Shown here in pieces: positions 23,780 to 36,989 of a stretch of DNA of 64,000 nt. Position 1 is the stretch's first letter, and every line of letters starts with the position of its first letter. Below the pieces are notes generated by a model. It was not told the DNA's origin. It saw only the letters and a program-made list of their open reading frames with translations, and made no database searches. The translations under genes were made by a program, and so were the position numbers. Source of the stretch: Datisca glomerata (Eukaryota; Streptophyta; Magnoliopsida; Cucurbitales; Datiscaceae); assembly GCA_003255025.1 (NCBI GenBank), contig QANY01009406.1, positions 806,001-870,000 of the forward strand, in the 5' to 3' direction.

Positions 23780-24449
23780 ACTAAAATGGCCAAAATTCCC
23801 AATTTCCCCATTCTTCGTGAAACGTCTTGCTCGGCGCTGCTCATGCACTCCTGCTTCTTGCATCCAGGGCTGGACTTCGATGGAGCTTCTCCCTCTCAGA
23901 CGACCTAGGGCTCGAAGATTCTCACTGATTAGCTTCTCTCTCACTCTCGTTTAAAGACAAAGGAACTAGGGTTTCATTGATTTACTGGTTTAATTCTCTG
24001 ATCTCCTTCACTTCTGAGTTTTAAGTATTTGCATGTCATCATTTCTCCTTGGCGTCTCTAAAAATCTTGTATTTATACTTCTTCTTGGAGACCAAAAGTT
24101 TCTCCATTGTTCCCTTCGATTATTTTCAGTGGTTATCTGATTTTCCCTCCAAATTTTTGGTTTTTGATTTATATGTATGATTTGAGGTGATCTGTTTTTA
24201 AGTTCATCGATTAAATTTATTCTGGCGGTTGTACTTTCCTATCTGAGTTTTGACTATTTTGATTTTCTCATCGGTTTTAAGAGTTTCTGTACTGGTTGGA
24301 ATCAATTAATCTCATGTTGATGAAGAAACTTTAGGAATGGTCTAAACTATCTGAATTGAATTTGATTGTTTTAAGATGATAGGTAAATTTTGTTCTGGTT
24401 GGAGTTGGACTTCTCTGAATTGGATTTGATTGTAGAAAATTAAACTGAA

Positions 24450-25208
24450 TTGGACTTTATTAATTCTGTTCTGGTTGGAGTTGGACTTCTCAGAGTTTTC
24501 GTCAATTCAAATTCTATCCTGTTTGTAGCTTATATGGTTAGTGAGAAGTACAAAGAAGACTACATTGATATTAAAGAAGGGGTTCAATATCTTATTCAAC
24601 CGTTGGATTCTTTAGATGAAAGAGATCAGCTGGTAACTGAACTAGTTAAATATCGTTTAAAGTTTCCACCATTGTTCAATTGTACAGCCACTGCTATGAT
24701 AAACACTAGTCATCCTCATAGCTGTTTCTTCGTTTTGAATTAGATTTTCATATGTTTTATGTTGATTTCATTCCTAATGTAAATAGTTGTATTTATAGGT
24801 ATTTGGTGGCAGCTTAATGGTTCAATATTTCATGTATTGCAAAAGACTACAATTAGAATTTTGAGTCAACTGTGTAGCTTGTCAGCTTGTGAAAGCAATT
24901 GGAGTGCATGAGAAGCAGCCCAAATGAAAAAGAGAAATAGATTGGCACCAACAATGTTGGATGATTTGGTGTACGTGAGAATGAACTCTTTGATAATGAC
25001 AATGTATAAGGATCATAAAATGCTGGATATGACGCCTATTGATCTTTCTAAGATCAATCCATTTGCTGAAGAAGAACCAGAATTTTTTTTGAAGAAAAAC
25101 CATTTGTTTTAGATGACATGAGCTTGTGCAACTGGTCTGAACTACTTCGTAACCCAAACGAATCTTGTTTTGATGAAACTTTACCACCCGACGATCCCAT
25201 TATTTGAT
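24450..25208 (+). pseudogene. hAT transposase C-terminal remnant
   Basis: An open frame at 24450-24743 reads SEKYKEDYIDIKEGVQYLIQ, resembling the segment before the dimerisation domain. After an intron-like break (acceptor-like TATAG near 24800) the sequence reads close to GSIFHVLQKTTIRILSQLCS, CESNWS, then RNRLAPTMLDDLVYVRMN, the signature of the hAT C-terminal dimerisation domain. A T-run near 25083 causes a frameshift. Past it the frame continues through LDDMSLCNWSELL to a stop at 25206. The catalytic RNase H-like core is absent, so no active transposase is made. Confidence 0.8.
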
Positions 25209-25589
25209 AGTTTTTATAAATTCAATTAGTTTTTATGGATTGAATATTTTAGATTAATGACTATATTTTGTATGAATAGAATACTATTAATTGATCAATA
25301 TATTTTGATTTATGAAAACGTTTATGAAATTTGTAGAATGATATTTTTGTCATATTCATAATATATTGTTATATTAATATTTATTTATAAATTTTAAAGC
25401 TGTATTTTTAGTACTGAATTTTTGAAAAGTAAACGTATGATACTCGTTTAAAACCCGTATCTAAATTTTTACATATTACATATTATTGATCGAATTTTAA
25501 CCTAATGTTTGACCATTAAATTCTCGAATTATACATGCCGAATATTTCATATTTTTGCCGTCCCTGAATGAACTAACTATGGTTTAGGG

Positions 25590-26215
25590 GGACTTCATAC
25601 TCGGGTACTTGGAGATCTCATCATACGCGTCGAGGGGCTTTTCGCCCTGGTCAGGTGCCTCTATTGATGCTGTGACAATGAACAACATAGATTGGTTGGC
25701 AACTTATGGAGCATAAACACCAAAACTCGCTGAACTTGTAAGAAAGAATTTATCTCAGCCAGTAACTACATCTTCAGCTGAACGAAATTAGAGCACTTAC
25801 TCTTATATTCACAATGTGAAAAGAACAAGTTTCTTTATTTTTGGTTTTAATCTAACAATTATTTCATTTACGTTGAAACTATATATTATGTTTTTATGAT
25901 TTATTATGTTATTCATAGGTTGAATTCAACAAGAGTCGATAAGTGTGTATTCATTTATTCCAATATTTGACTATTGTTAAGGTTTCAAGAAAGCTACAAG
26001 GAGGGATCATACAAGAAATTAGATGTTGATCCAGATGACACCATGTTAGATGATTCTCTTGTATGATTGAAGGAGAAGGCATCACAATCTTTGAATAATG
26101 ATAGCATTGGAGCCGAATAACAAAGAAAAAATGAAGCCTCATGTAGTAAGTCAAATACTTCTAGTCCAAGAGTTCATAGTCAGAGTTCAACTTCAACACC
26201 TCGCATGAGAACCTA
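25590..26215 (+). pseudogene. Second hAT transposase C-terminal fragment, next to minisatellite remnant
   Basis: Two minisatellite units (about 25589-25630) are followed by sequence reading NNIDWLATYGA, LAELVRKNLSQPVTTSSAER, then STYSYIHNVKR, with in-frame stops. This is a hAT dimerisation domain of a different subgroup from the one at 24.9 kb. After a break it continues near 25925 with STRVDK and near 25990 with ESYKEGSYKKLDVDPDD, which fits the usual tail of such proteins. Confidence 0.7.
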
Positions 26216-26909
26216 ACAATTTTGTATTTATAGATTCATGCAACGAGACGCATCTTCAGTGGATAAAAAGAAAAAAAGTATAAGTTTTGTCACTTTATTT
26301 TTAACAAAACATTAAACATTTTATTTATTTATTAAATTTAGTTAATGTTAGGGCATGCGTGCCTGCTTATTTTTTTCTTTATATAACATTTATCTTTGTT
26401 TCTATTTTTTATTATTCTTAATAGAACAGATACTTCTTAGAGGTTTTCAGTTAGGATTCTTAACTAATATTTTCCCCCTTGGATCAGTCCACTTTATTAA
26501 AAAAATAGTTACTAATGATAGACATTTTATGCTTGAATTTAAGTATTTGAAAGTAAAATAATTTAATTATTGAATGGATTTGTTTATGTCATTCTTTATA
26601 TATTTTATAGAATTTTTAAACTACATTCACGATCCAAACAAACTTTTCCACGTTCCACGCCATTGTATTCCATTCCAAGAATACGATCAGAAGAAGCCTA
26701 AGCCTATCTCGTTCTTCGTACCAGATTGAACTGTGATCTAGGTAACATTGAGAAGAACCATTTGGACTCCATTATTGCATTTTTTTTATTTCATCTCTAT
26801 TGTGTCGCGATTGTCATGTCATGTTCTAACAAAAACATCAATATAAAATAACAAAATAATATTATTAATGTGATTCAGTAAACATACCTACGTTCATGGA
26901 TATATTTAT
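26216..26909. other. Unassigned AT-rich sequence with a coding-like patch
   Basis: Mostly AT-rich. Around 26610-26730 the plus strand reads NYIHDPNKLFHVPRHCIPFQ and continues EYDQKKPKPISFFVPD before a stop. Its composition is protein-like, but I do not recognise the family. It may be part of the preceding transposon or a host-gene scrap. Confidence 0.3.
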
Positions 26910-29149
26910 TGGAGGTTATACCCTCAAAACATATGTATTGACATTTCAATATGAAATTTAATGGGGATTATAGTTTTCTTATAATTTTTCTTTTAAATTA
27001 TTGTTGAATAATTTATATAAATATCTAAAATTTTCATATTCATTAATGAGAGTATGATCTACGAGAAGATTAAGACAATAGATAATGAATAAAATTGTCA
27101 GCAACATATTAAAGTATGAAATCTTTAATGAATGGTTGTTAATAGGGTTCACTAAGCATTATGAATGCGTGCGATCTAGATCTTGATCATTGATGTGTAT
27201 AGACATCTTAATGAATGTACTTTATATAATGAGATTATATATGACTGGACCGATGTGAATTAATATCTTTATTAACGTGCCATTTATCATAAATATTTAA
27301 TACTCATGAATTCGATGATCATATATAGATAAGTCTGAATCCTTAATAGTCATGACCTCCTATGCATGTCTACTGGATATTTTGATTCACTCGTTAAGGT
27401 TTGTTTGTAAAATAAGCTAGTGACTTTTGTTTTGGAGATTCAGTGATGTGGATGGCTAAGAACATGATCTTGCAAGATTTGGAATCGAAATTTTCCTAAC
27501 AGATCATATAGTGGTTCCTTTAAGTGTTAGTTCTGAAACAGAATGGTTATTTAGCTCAAATTTATAATAAGATTATAAATTAGCCATTCACTAGTGGATT
27601 AATAGTACATAAGGATCAAAAGATATTTAGAGGGGTAAAATGGTAATTTTGACCAGATCTAATTTACGAATCAATAATTGAAGGACAGAACTACGCGAAA
27701 TAAATATATCAGTAGACTAAATAAAAATACTCTGTAAATAAATTCTACAATCACTAAGAGTTCAATTTCATATTTATAGTAGAATAATAATGAAATTAAT
27801 AAATAATATTATTTAATTAACGATTTTAAATAATAATATGGTTTATTACAGTTTAGGATTATAGGTCCATGATCTTCAGGTCACCTCTGTACTACGCAGT
27901 CTAGGGTGTGAATATTTTATGACATGAGAAAAGGACTAACTTGCGAAAGAAATTTTTAATTCTGGGGAAAATACATAATTTTGAGATAATTATGTGTGAT
28001 TCATTAACTAAAAATTAATTAATTGAAATATATATATATATATATATATAAATTTTGAAAATTATATATATAAATAATTATTGATTATTTTTCTAACTAT
28101 CGATAAGTGAGACATAATATCTAATTTGTGAAATTTGATAATTAAATTATTATTAGATAATAATTTAATCAACTAAACTTCTTATGTATAAAATAACAGA
28201 TAAATTAGTTGATAAAAATAATCATATATGTTAATTTTGAATTAACTCGTATCTAAATATTTATCTAATTAAAATTATATTTAATTTATAATAATTACCA
28301 CATGTCAATCACTGATTGAGTATCAGAGCTTGACATGACTACTGTAGTGCCACATGGCACTATAGTAGTGGGGGTACAACACTGTAGTACCAAATGACAC
28401 TACAGTGGTACCATAAGGCATAATGCTGTGAGACACTGTGCTACATCACGGCACACTACAGTGCCATGTGGGATGTAGTTGTGCACAGTCGCAGTGAGCC
28501 CCACTATAATTGATAATTTTATAATTAAATATTATTTTAGTTTATCCATAAAAAACCCGATATGCCATTATCTAAAAAATATACAGATATTATTCTAATG
28601 GCCTTAGTTGATGAATGAGTTCATCAAAAAAATAAATCGAATTTAGAACATAGTTGGTGTCTGAGTGATTTTTCTCTGTGAGTAATAGTTAATCAAAACT
28701 CTGAAATAATAATCATCGCATTATTTTAGAGAAACGTCACACTAAAGTCATTCTCAGTAAATCTCTAGATCTCATGTGTTGAGTACATCTAGAGACAAAA
28801 GAAGTGTCTTGTAATATTCTATATGCTCACACATGTTCTAGTGTGTTGAGCATCAATTTAGAAGATCTTGGTGTGGATCTCGGAGTCTACTGATCGTTGG
28901 AAAGGTTTCGTGGGATGGAGGATCGATCGGTTTTGCAAGGACGCTTGATATAGACTACAAGAGGTATATGATTCCTAATAATGTATGTTGTACATTCAAT
29001 GTATAAACATATAATAGATTTTGACTGATTGAAAAAGAGTTTTCGATAAAAATTTTCTTATCTGGTTATCGTGGCATTGCACAAGTTTTATTTTATTAAA
29101 AGATTCAATCTTCATTAAAAGTTTAATTTTCAAATGGCCTCGAATCACA
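26910..29149 (+). mobile_element. 5' LTR of copia copy 2
   Basis: It starts TGGAGGTTATACCC and ends GAATCACA, 2240 bases. It is followed after six bases by TGGTATCAAAGC (29156-29167), a near match to the initiator-Met tRNA primer-binding site used by plant copia elements. It differs visibly from the 3' LTR at 34853-36947, so the insertion is old. It carries an extra block of short palindromic repeats at about 28325-28500. Confidence 0.85.
28325..28500. repeat. Palindromic CACTACAGTG-type cluster inside the LTR
   Basis: Repeated forms of ACTGTAGTGCCA, TGGCACTATAGTAGTG, GACACTACAGTGG and CACTACAGTGCCATGTGG occur in both orientations within about 175 bases. The matching place in the 3' LTR (about 36240-36285) has only one short version, so this cluster expanded in one LTR or collapsed in the other. 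Confidence 0.7.
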
Positions 29150-32100
29150 GACAAGTGGTATCAAAGCGGTCTTTATATATTTGTATGCTAAATGATGTGT
29201 GAGTTTTCTTATATTATTCATATAATATGTGACATGTATGAATGAATGGATGGTTATGTTTTTTAATGTATGAGAAAAAATGGATCGTTAATTATATGAT
29301 GATTATTGAGTTAGGCTTTGTTCTTTTAAATTTTCCTTAGTTTTTGTGTAAGTTGTTTTTGGGCATAGGAACTTTTGTAATTTTATTTTAAATATTTATT
29401 GTAATTATTCCGATCGCGAGAAGATGAAGAACGCAGAGACGAACAACAGAGGAAAAAGAAAAGAAACAAGAATTCTTTTAGAATTCCGGCGCCTACACCA
29501 GAAATTGGATTTCTGACGTAGCGCTGTCAATTATAGCTGACCAGTGCTGTTCTAGCGGCGTCACCGGAAAATTGGCGTTCGACGATGGTCGGCGATGGAT
29601 CCAGTGGTTGATGGTGGTCGGTGGCAACTATTGTCACATTTAGGGAAGTTTCACACAAATTCTGATAACAACCAACTATCACTGTAAAGTTTTATGATAA
29701 CACTAAGTATATCGATTATCCTTTTAAAGTTTGAAATTAATGTAATTTAAAAATTAATTATTAGTTTTTAATTTTATAAAAATTAGAAATTAATAGATTG
29801 ATTGAGTTTGACCCAAGTTTGACCAAATAAAATAAAATATTTATTTGACTAAGTCAAAGTCAACTTTTTAAGGGGATAATTATAGAAATTAATTTTAATT
29901 AAAAAAATAGTTTTCCTAATTAAATAGAATTTTGTTCAAAGTTTGAAGATTATGAAAATAGACATGAAGAGGAGAAAGCAATGTTTGGAAAATATGTATT
30001 ATTGAGGTCCACTTTATTTCAAGGGTTGTAATTATAAAAATACCCAATAGTCACTCAGTCCATTATTATTTTATTTAATTATTTAATTATTATGTTTGAT
30101 AACATCATGTCCATGCGTTAGTTGATCACATGCCATACATGAAGATCTCACATAGTTTTATTTGATCATGCATCTCATCTGTAGAAACATTATTTATTAG
30201 GATTGTCCTAATATGTTTATATGTATTGTTTTATGAAACCATTTGCATGTAAACTATTAAGTCTTAATTAGTTAAAACTTGGTATTCACACAACACTAAG
30301 GGATATTGTAACATTTAGGACAACCGGCCTTTAGTAAAAGAGTTTTGTTAAAGTTTGATGAATATAATTAATTAGTTAATTTAAGTTCACCTAATTACGA
30401 CTTAGACGCTTTAGAATGTTAAAATAACTTAGAGCAATAAGATTGACATAAGTCATTATTAAATATTCGTAGGGTTATTATTTTAACCAGTGATTAATTT
30501 GAAATTAATTGATTAGTTAAAATGAAAAATACATAATCCTAAAATAGTGAGTGAGAGAAGGTTGACATGTCAATGTAACATATGATCTCCACCATTTGTA
30601 CAACACCCTGAGGTGTACTAAGAGCCTCGATATGGCTTTATTTTCATCCCCCTAAGAAAGGTTTCGAGCTGTACCAACCCCAAGCTCAGACTTCTTAAGA
30701 AGATAAGGGAGGGGATGGAGTTTATTTTTTACCGACCCTAAGGTGACATATTCTAAATGAAGTCATAGAATCTGAAATGATGAGTTGCACTCACAATTAA
30801 GCTTTCATGTGGATAGTTGTGACTTGACCGAACAAGCGATACCTTATTATTAAGATATTTTAAGTTTTAATTAATAAGGATAAGAATGTCTCATAGACAG
30901 TCTGAGGTTAATCTGACTGACCCTAAGGCAGCACATTAATCGTTGGGTTATTTTATCGTGATTAGTAATTATTAAATTTATATGTTTATCATATTACATT
31001 CATGTATCACATTTATTTTTCAAATTATAGATATTTATCAATTATATTGAATATTGTATGTTTTAAATTTTAGTTATCATTATTATGTCTATTATGAGCA
31101 ACCCTGTTACTATTTTACTCACTCTTGAAAAATTGAATGGTGATAATTTCGTACGTTGAAAATCAAATATGAATTTCATGCTGATTTGTGAAAATCATAA
31201 GTTCATTTTTACTGAGAAATGTCTTGTGGAGCCCGCTTTTAATTCTCCTAAGAATGTTAGGGACAAATATGATGTTTAGATCATATCAAACAACGAGGCG
31301 AAGTGCTACATGCTTGTGAAAGCATGGAGACTACCTATAAGATTATGGAATCTCTACAGGCGATTTTTGGGCAGCAGTCAGATTAAAGTCGTTATGAGAC
31401 CACTTGGAGCTATATATTGCTAAGATGAGAAAGGGTATTTGTGTGCGAGAACACGTTTTGAACATGATCAATATAATGCACGAGGCACAAGTGCATGGGT
31501 GACCATTGATGAACGGACTCATGTTAGCATTATACTTGAGTCACTCACACCAATTTTTCCTGCGTCCACGATCAGCTATGTTATGAACAAGTTATAATTC
31601 AACATGATCCAATTGTTGAATGAACTATAGAATTTTGAGTCACTCAACCTTAGAATGACCAAAAAGAGCGAGGTAAATGTTGTTGAGCAAAAGTATTCTT
31701 CCAATATTGGTAAGAACAAGAAAATGAAGAAGAACAATGTTAAGGACAAAAGTAAGAACAAAAGATGAAAGAAAGCCAAGACATCACTTAAAGTCAAGAA
31801 GAACAAGAACGACAACAAGCGTAAGGAAAAATGTTTTCAATGTGGGGTTGAAGGTCATTGGAAGAAAAACTGTAACAAGTATCTCTCCGAGCTGAAAAAA
31901 AAGATAAATATGATTTACTTGTACTCGAAACTTACTTAGCGGAATATGATTTGTCATCCTGGATACTTAATTCATGAGTTGGCTAATGGCGAGGTAGTTT
32001 TGAGAGTTGTAGTGGTGCGCTCATATCAGCTAAAGCATTAAGGACACTCCGTTTATTTTTTGGATATAATTATTTATTTTTGAACAATGTTTATTGTATT

Positions 32101-34852
32101 CCGTAGTTTTTGAGAACTTTGATTTCTATTTCATTTTTACAAGAACAATTATTTAGAGTTTTTATATTAATAAAAAGTTTATTATTTCTAAAAATGGATT
32201 CGATATTTGCCATGCTAAAGTTATAAATGAACTGTATATGCTTAAACCAACTAAATGTGCATTAAATAATTCTAAATTATTTAAAGTAACAAAACCTAAA
32301 AATAACAAACGACAACGAGTTTCTCATGATGATGATAACATATATCTTTGGCATATTAGGTTAGGACATATTAATCTAGATATGTTAAATAGGTTAACAA
32401 AGCATGGTGCTTTGAGAGAACTAAAAGTTGACACTCTTCTTGTTTATGAATCCTGGTTAGAGGGTAAAATGACTAAGTGACCTTTCACTAGAAATGGCCA
32501 AAGAGCCAAGAAACCACTTGAACTGGTGCATAATGATGTTTGTGGACCGATCAATGTATAAGTTAGAGGTGGGTATGAGTATTTCATCACTCTTATTGAC
32601 GATTACTCAAGATATGATTATACTTACCTAATGCATTGAAAGTCTAAACCTTTTGAAAAGTTTAAAGACTTCAAAGATGAAGCTGAAAAGCAATTAGGTA
32701 AATCATTGAAAACCATTTGATTTGATTGAAGTGGTGAATACTTGGATTTTAAATTCAAGGATTACTTGCTGGAATTTGGAATCCTATTCCAACTCACAGC
32801 ACCTGGAACGCCACGGTAAAATGGTGTTTCAGAAAGGAGAAATCGTACCTTATTAGATATGGATACACATTACACACAGCTACATACATTTTGAATGTAG
32901 TGCCCTTTATATCTGTAAGCAAGTCACCTTTAGAGTTATAGAATGGCTTCAAACTCAGTTTGCGTCATTTCTGTATAAGAGGGTGTCCAGATCACGTTCT
33001 TAGATCCAAGACTGGAAGGTTAGATTCAAAGTCTGAAGTATGCATATTCGTTGGCTATGCTCCAGAGACTAGAGGTGATACTTTTATAGTCAGAATGATC
33101 AAAAGATGTTTGTATCGACAAATGTCACCTTACTTGAACACGACTAGATTGAAAACTACAAACCTCGGAGCAAAGTAGTTCTCGAGGAATTCACGACTAT
33201 TGAGATCAGACCACATTCAATTTCTACTGATAAATGACAAATTAGAAAAATCATAGCTCCTGCAAAGGAAACCCTAGTGCAACATTGTAGTGGGAGGGTT
33301 GTGAGACAACCAATTTCTACAAAATAGATTTACATGTCCTAGTGTCAAACAATGATACGGATGATCAATTATCTTATGAAGAAGCCATTGAGGATCCTGA
33401 AAATGAGAAATGGTAAGATGCCATAAACCAGGAAATGGAATCAATGTATTCCAATTCTGTTTGAAACTTATAGATCCACCTGAAGATGTTGATCTTCAAG
33501 AAGCTTATAGGTGCAGATGGAAAAGTAGAGACTTTCAATGCACGATTAGTAGCCAAGGGCTATACACAAAGGGAATGAGTTGATTATGAAGAGACATTCT
33601 CCCTTGTGGCTGTGCTAAAATTCATTCGCATCATTTTATCCATAGCCGCTAGTTTTGAATATGAGATATGACAAATGGACGTCAATACAGCTTTTCTGAA
33701 TGGCTCTCTTGAAAAAAGTATCTATATGATGCAACCAGAAGGGTTCGTACAAAAAGGGCAAGATCAGAAAGTATGCAAGTTGCTTAAATCCATTTATGGA
33801 TTAAAGCAAGCCTCTAGATCTTGGAATCTTACCTTTGATGAGATTATAAAGTCTTATGGCTTCAAGAAAAATGTTGACGAAGACTGAGTTTATAAATACA
33901 TCAAAGGTAAGACAATGATTTTCTTAGTTCTTTATGTTGATGATATTTTACTCATTGAGAATGATGTAGAAACTCTGTCAAAGGTAAAGAAGTGGTTAGC
34001 TGAGAAATTTTAAATGAAATATTTGAGAGAAGCGAGTTATGTTATGGGCATCGAAATCCTAAGGGATAGAAAGAATAAGCTCTTGGATTTTTCTCAGGCA
34101 TCTTATATTGATAAGGTGTTAGAGAGATTCTCTATGGAGAATTCTAAGAAAGGTCAACTATCAACCAAACATGAAATTGTCCTCTCCGATGAACAATGTT
34201 CTAAGACACCTTAGAAGGAAGAGGATATGAGAAAGGTTCCTTATGCTTTAACAATTAGAAGTCTCATATATGTCATGTTGTGTACGAGATCGGACATCTG
34301 TTATACAGTGAGATTGTCAGTCGTTATCAATTGAATCTAGGTTGGGAACACTGGATTGTTGTAAATCATATTCTCAAGTATCTTAAGGGAACGAGAAACT
34401 ATATGCTTATTTATTCTTGTAAAGACCTGAACCCCACTAGATATACTGATTCTGACTTCGAATCAGACATAGACAGTCAAAAATAGACATCTAGCTCAGT
34501 ATTCACCTTAGGTGGAGGAGTTGTAGTCTGGAGAAGTATTAAACAATCCAGTGTTACAGATTTCACAACGGAAGTCGAATATATAACAGCTTGTGAAGCT
34601 GCGAAAGAAGCAATATGGCTCCGAATGTTCTATACTGATCTAAAAATAGTTTTGATATGGACAAACCACTGATCCTGTATTGTAAGAGAGATCGTGTATC
34701 GAGGGGATGTGACTGCTATGAAAATAGTGTCAGAACAGAACCTTGATGATTCTTTTGCAAAGACACTTCCTGCGAAATCATTTGAGGGTCACGTGCATAA
34801 CATTAGATTGAGTGAAATGCCACATTTTCTTTAGGACAAGTGAAAAAATGTT
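29150..34852 (+). pseudogene. Dead copia internal region, copy 2 (fuller gag-pol)
   Basis: Primer-binding-like site at 29156, leader, Gag start near 31094, Lys-rich stretch, CCHC knuckle CFQCGVEGHWKKNC (about 31831-31872), a protease-like segment, and GAG-pre-integrase IYLWHIRLGHINLDMLNRL in a frame from 32238. Integrase starts near 32520. Reverse transcriptase (33675-33985, LYVDDILL) and RNase H-like sequence run to about 34830. A purine-rich stretch precedes the 3' LTR. Stops and frameshifts break every domain. From 32654 on it aligns to copy 1 at a constant offset of 13120. The 31872-32653 segment is the part deleted in copy 1. Confidence 0.92.
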
Positions 34853-36947
34853 TGGAGTTATGCTCTCAAAGCATGTGTATTGACATTTGATACGAAATTT
34901 AATGACGAATAAATTTTTCTTATAATTGTTCTTTTAAATTATTATTGAATAATTTATATAAATATCTGAAAATTCCATACATTAATGAGACTATGATATT
35001 GTATTAGTACGTGAGAATTAAGATCATAGATAATGAATAAAATTATCAGCAACATTTTAAAGTATATAATCTTTAATGAATGGTTGCTAGTACAATTCAC
35101 TAAATTTTATTAATACATGTGATCTAGATCTGAATGTATAAACATCTTAGTGAATATACATTTTAATAATGAGATTATATATGACTGGACTGATGTGAAT
35201 TAATATATTTATTAATGTGTCATTTATCATAAAAATTTAGTACAAATCAATTCGATAATCATATGTAGATCAGTCTGAATCCTGAGTAGTCATGAACTCA
35301 TATGCATGTCTACTGGATCTTTTGATTCACTCGTTAAGGTTTGTTTGTAAAACAAGTTACTGACTTTTATTTTGGAGATTCAGTGATGTGGATGACTGAG
35401 AACATGATATTGCAAGATTTAGAATCTAAGCTTTCATAACGGATCGTATATTTGTTCCCTTAAGTGTTAATTCTAGAACTGAATGATTATTGAGCTCAAA
35501 TTTATAATAAGATTATAAATTAACTATTCACTAGTGGATTAATGGTGTACTTAAGGATCAATGGGTAATTAGAGGGGTAAAATGATAATTTTGATTAGTT
35601 CTAATTTATGAACCAATAATTGGAGGACAAAAGTATATGAAATGATTATATCAGTGGACTCCATGACAATACTCTATAAATACATTCTATAATCACTAAG
35701 AGTTCAATTCCGTATTTATAGTGGAGTAATAATAGAATTAATAAATAAGATTATTTTATTAAAGAGTTTAATTAAAAACTGGTTTATTAGAGCTTAGGAT
35801 TATAGGTCCATGCTCTACAAGTCACCTCTGTACTACGCAGTCTAGGATGTGAATATTTCAGGACATGAGAAAAGAATTGATTTGTAAAAAGAGTTTTTAA
35901 TTCTGGGACAAGTACATAATTATGAGATAATCATGTGTGGTTAATTAATTAAAAATTATTTGATTGAATTATATATATACATAAATAATTATTGATTATT
36001 TTTATAGTTATCGGTAAGTGAGACAGAATATCTAATTTGTGAAATTAGATAATTGAATTATTATTAGATAATAATTTGAATCAATTAAATATGTTATTTG
36101 TGAAATAACAAATAAGTTAGTTGATAGGGATAATCAGGCATATTAATTTTGAATTAACTGATATCTTGATGTTTATCTGATTAAAATAAATATTTAATTC
36201 ACGATATTTGCCACATGTCAATCATTAATTAGGTATCAAAGATTGACATGGACTACTGCAGTGCTGTGTAGGTCCCACTGTAATTGGTAATTTTATAATT
36301 AAATATTATTTCAAATTATTCCTAAAAAATATGATACGTCATTATCTAGAGAATATACATATATTATTCTAATGGCCTCAACTGGTGAATGAGTTCATCA
36401 GTTCATTAAATAAAAATCGAATTTAGAACTCAGTTGGTGTCAGAGTGATTTTCCTATATAATTAATAGTTAATCAAAACTTTGAAGAGAACAATCATCGC
36501 ATTCTTTTAGAAAATCATCTCACTAAAATCTTTTTCAGTTAATCTCTAGATCTCATGTGTTGAATGCATCTAGAGATAGAAAAATTGTCTTATAATATTT
36601 TATGTGCTCACACACGTCTTAGTGCGTTGAGAATTGACTTAGAAAATCTTGGTGTGGATCTCAGATTCTACTGATCGCTGGCACGGTTTCGTGGGACGGA
36701 GAATCAACTGATTTTGCAAGGACGCTTAATATAGACTATAGGAGGTATATGATTCCTAATCGTGTATGTTGTAGATTTAATGTATAAATATATAATGGAT
36801 CCTGATTGATTGAAAAAGAGTTTTCAATAAAAAGGTTTTTATTTGGTTACCGTGGCATTGCGCAAGTTTTATTTTATTAAAAGATTCAATCTTTATTAAC
36901 GATTCGATCTTTATTAAAAGTTTAATTTTAAATGGCATCGAGTCACA
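34853..36947 (+). mobile_element. 3' LTR of copia copy 2
   Basis: It starts TGGAGTTATGCTC and ends GAGTCACA, 2095 bases. No matching 5-base target duplication was seen on the outer flanks of the two LTRs, so the outer ends have been altered or the pair recombined. Confidence 0.87.
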
Positions 36948-36989
36948 CGCTTTCTCTGTGCATGCGCCGGGATAACCATATTGTAGAGT

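Larger units (their letters stand above)
23636..25581 (+). mobile_element. Deletion-derivative hAT element
   Basis: Ends read CCTAGTTAGTT and AACTAACTATG, matching as inverted repeats at 10 of 11 positions. Flanks are GTTCAGGG (23628-23635) and GTTTAGGG (25582-25589), an 8-base duplication with one change. The element sits inside the minisatellite, which resumes at 25589. It encodes only the C-terminal part of a hAT transposase. A perfect palindrome lies in the 5' subterminal region. A 5'-only fragment of the same element forms part of inverted repeat copy 1. Confidence 0.75.
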
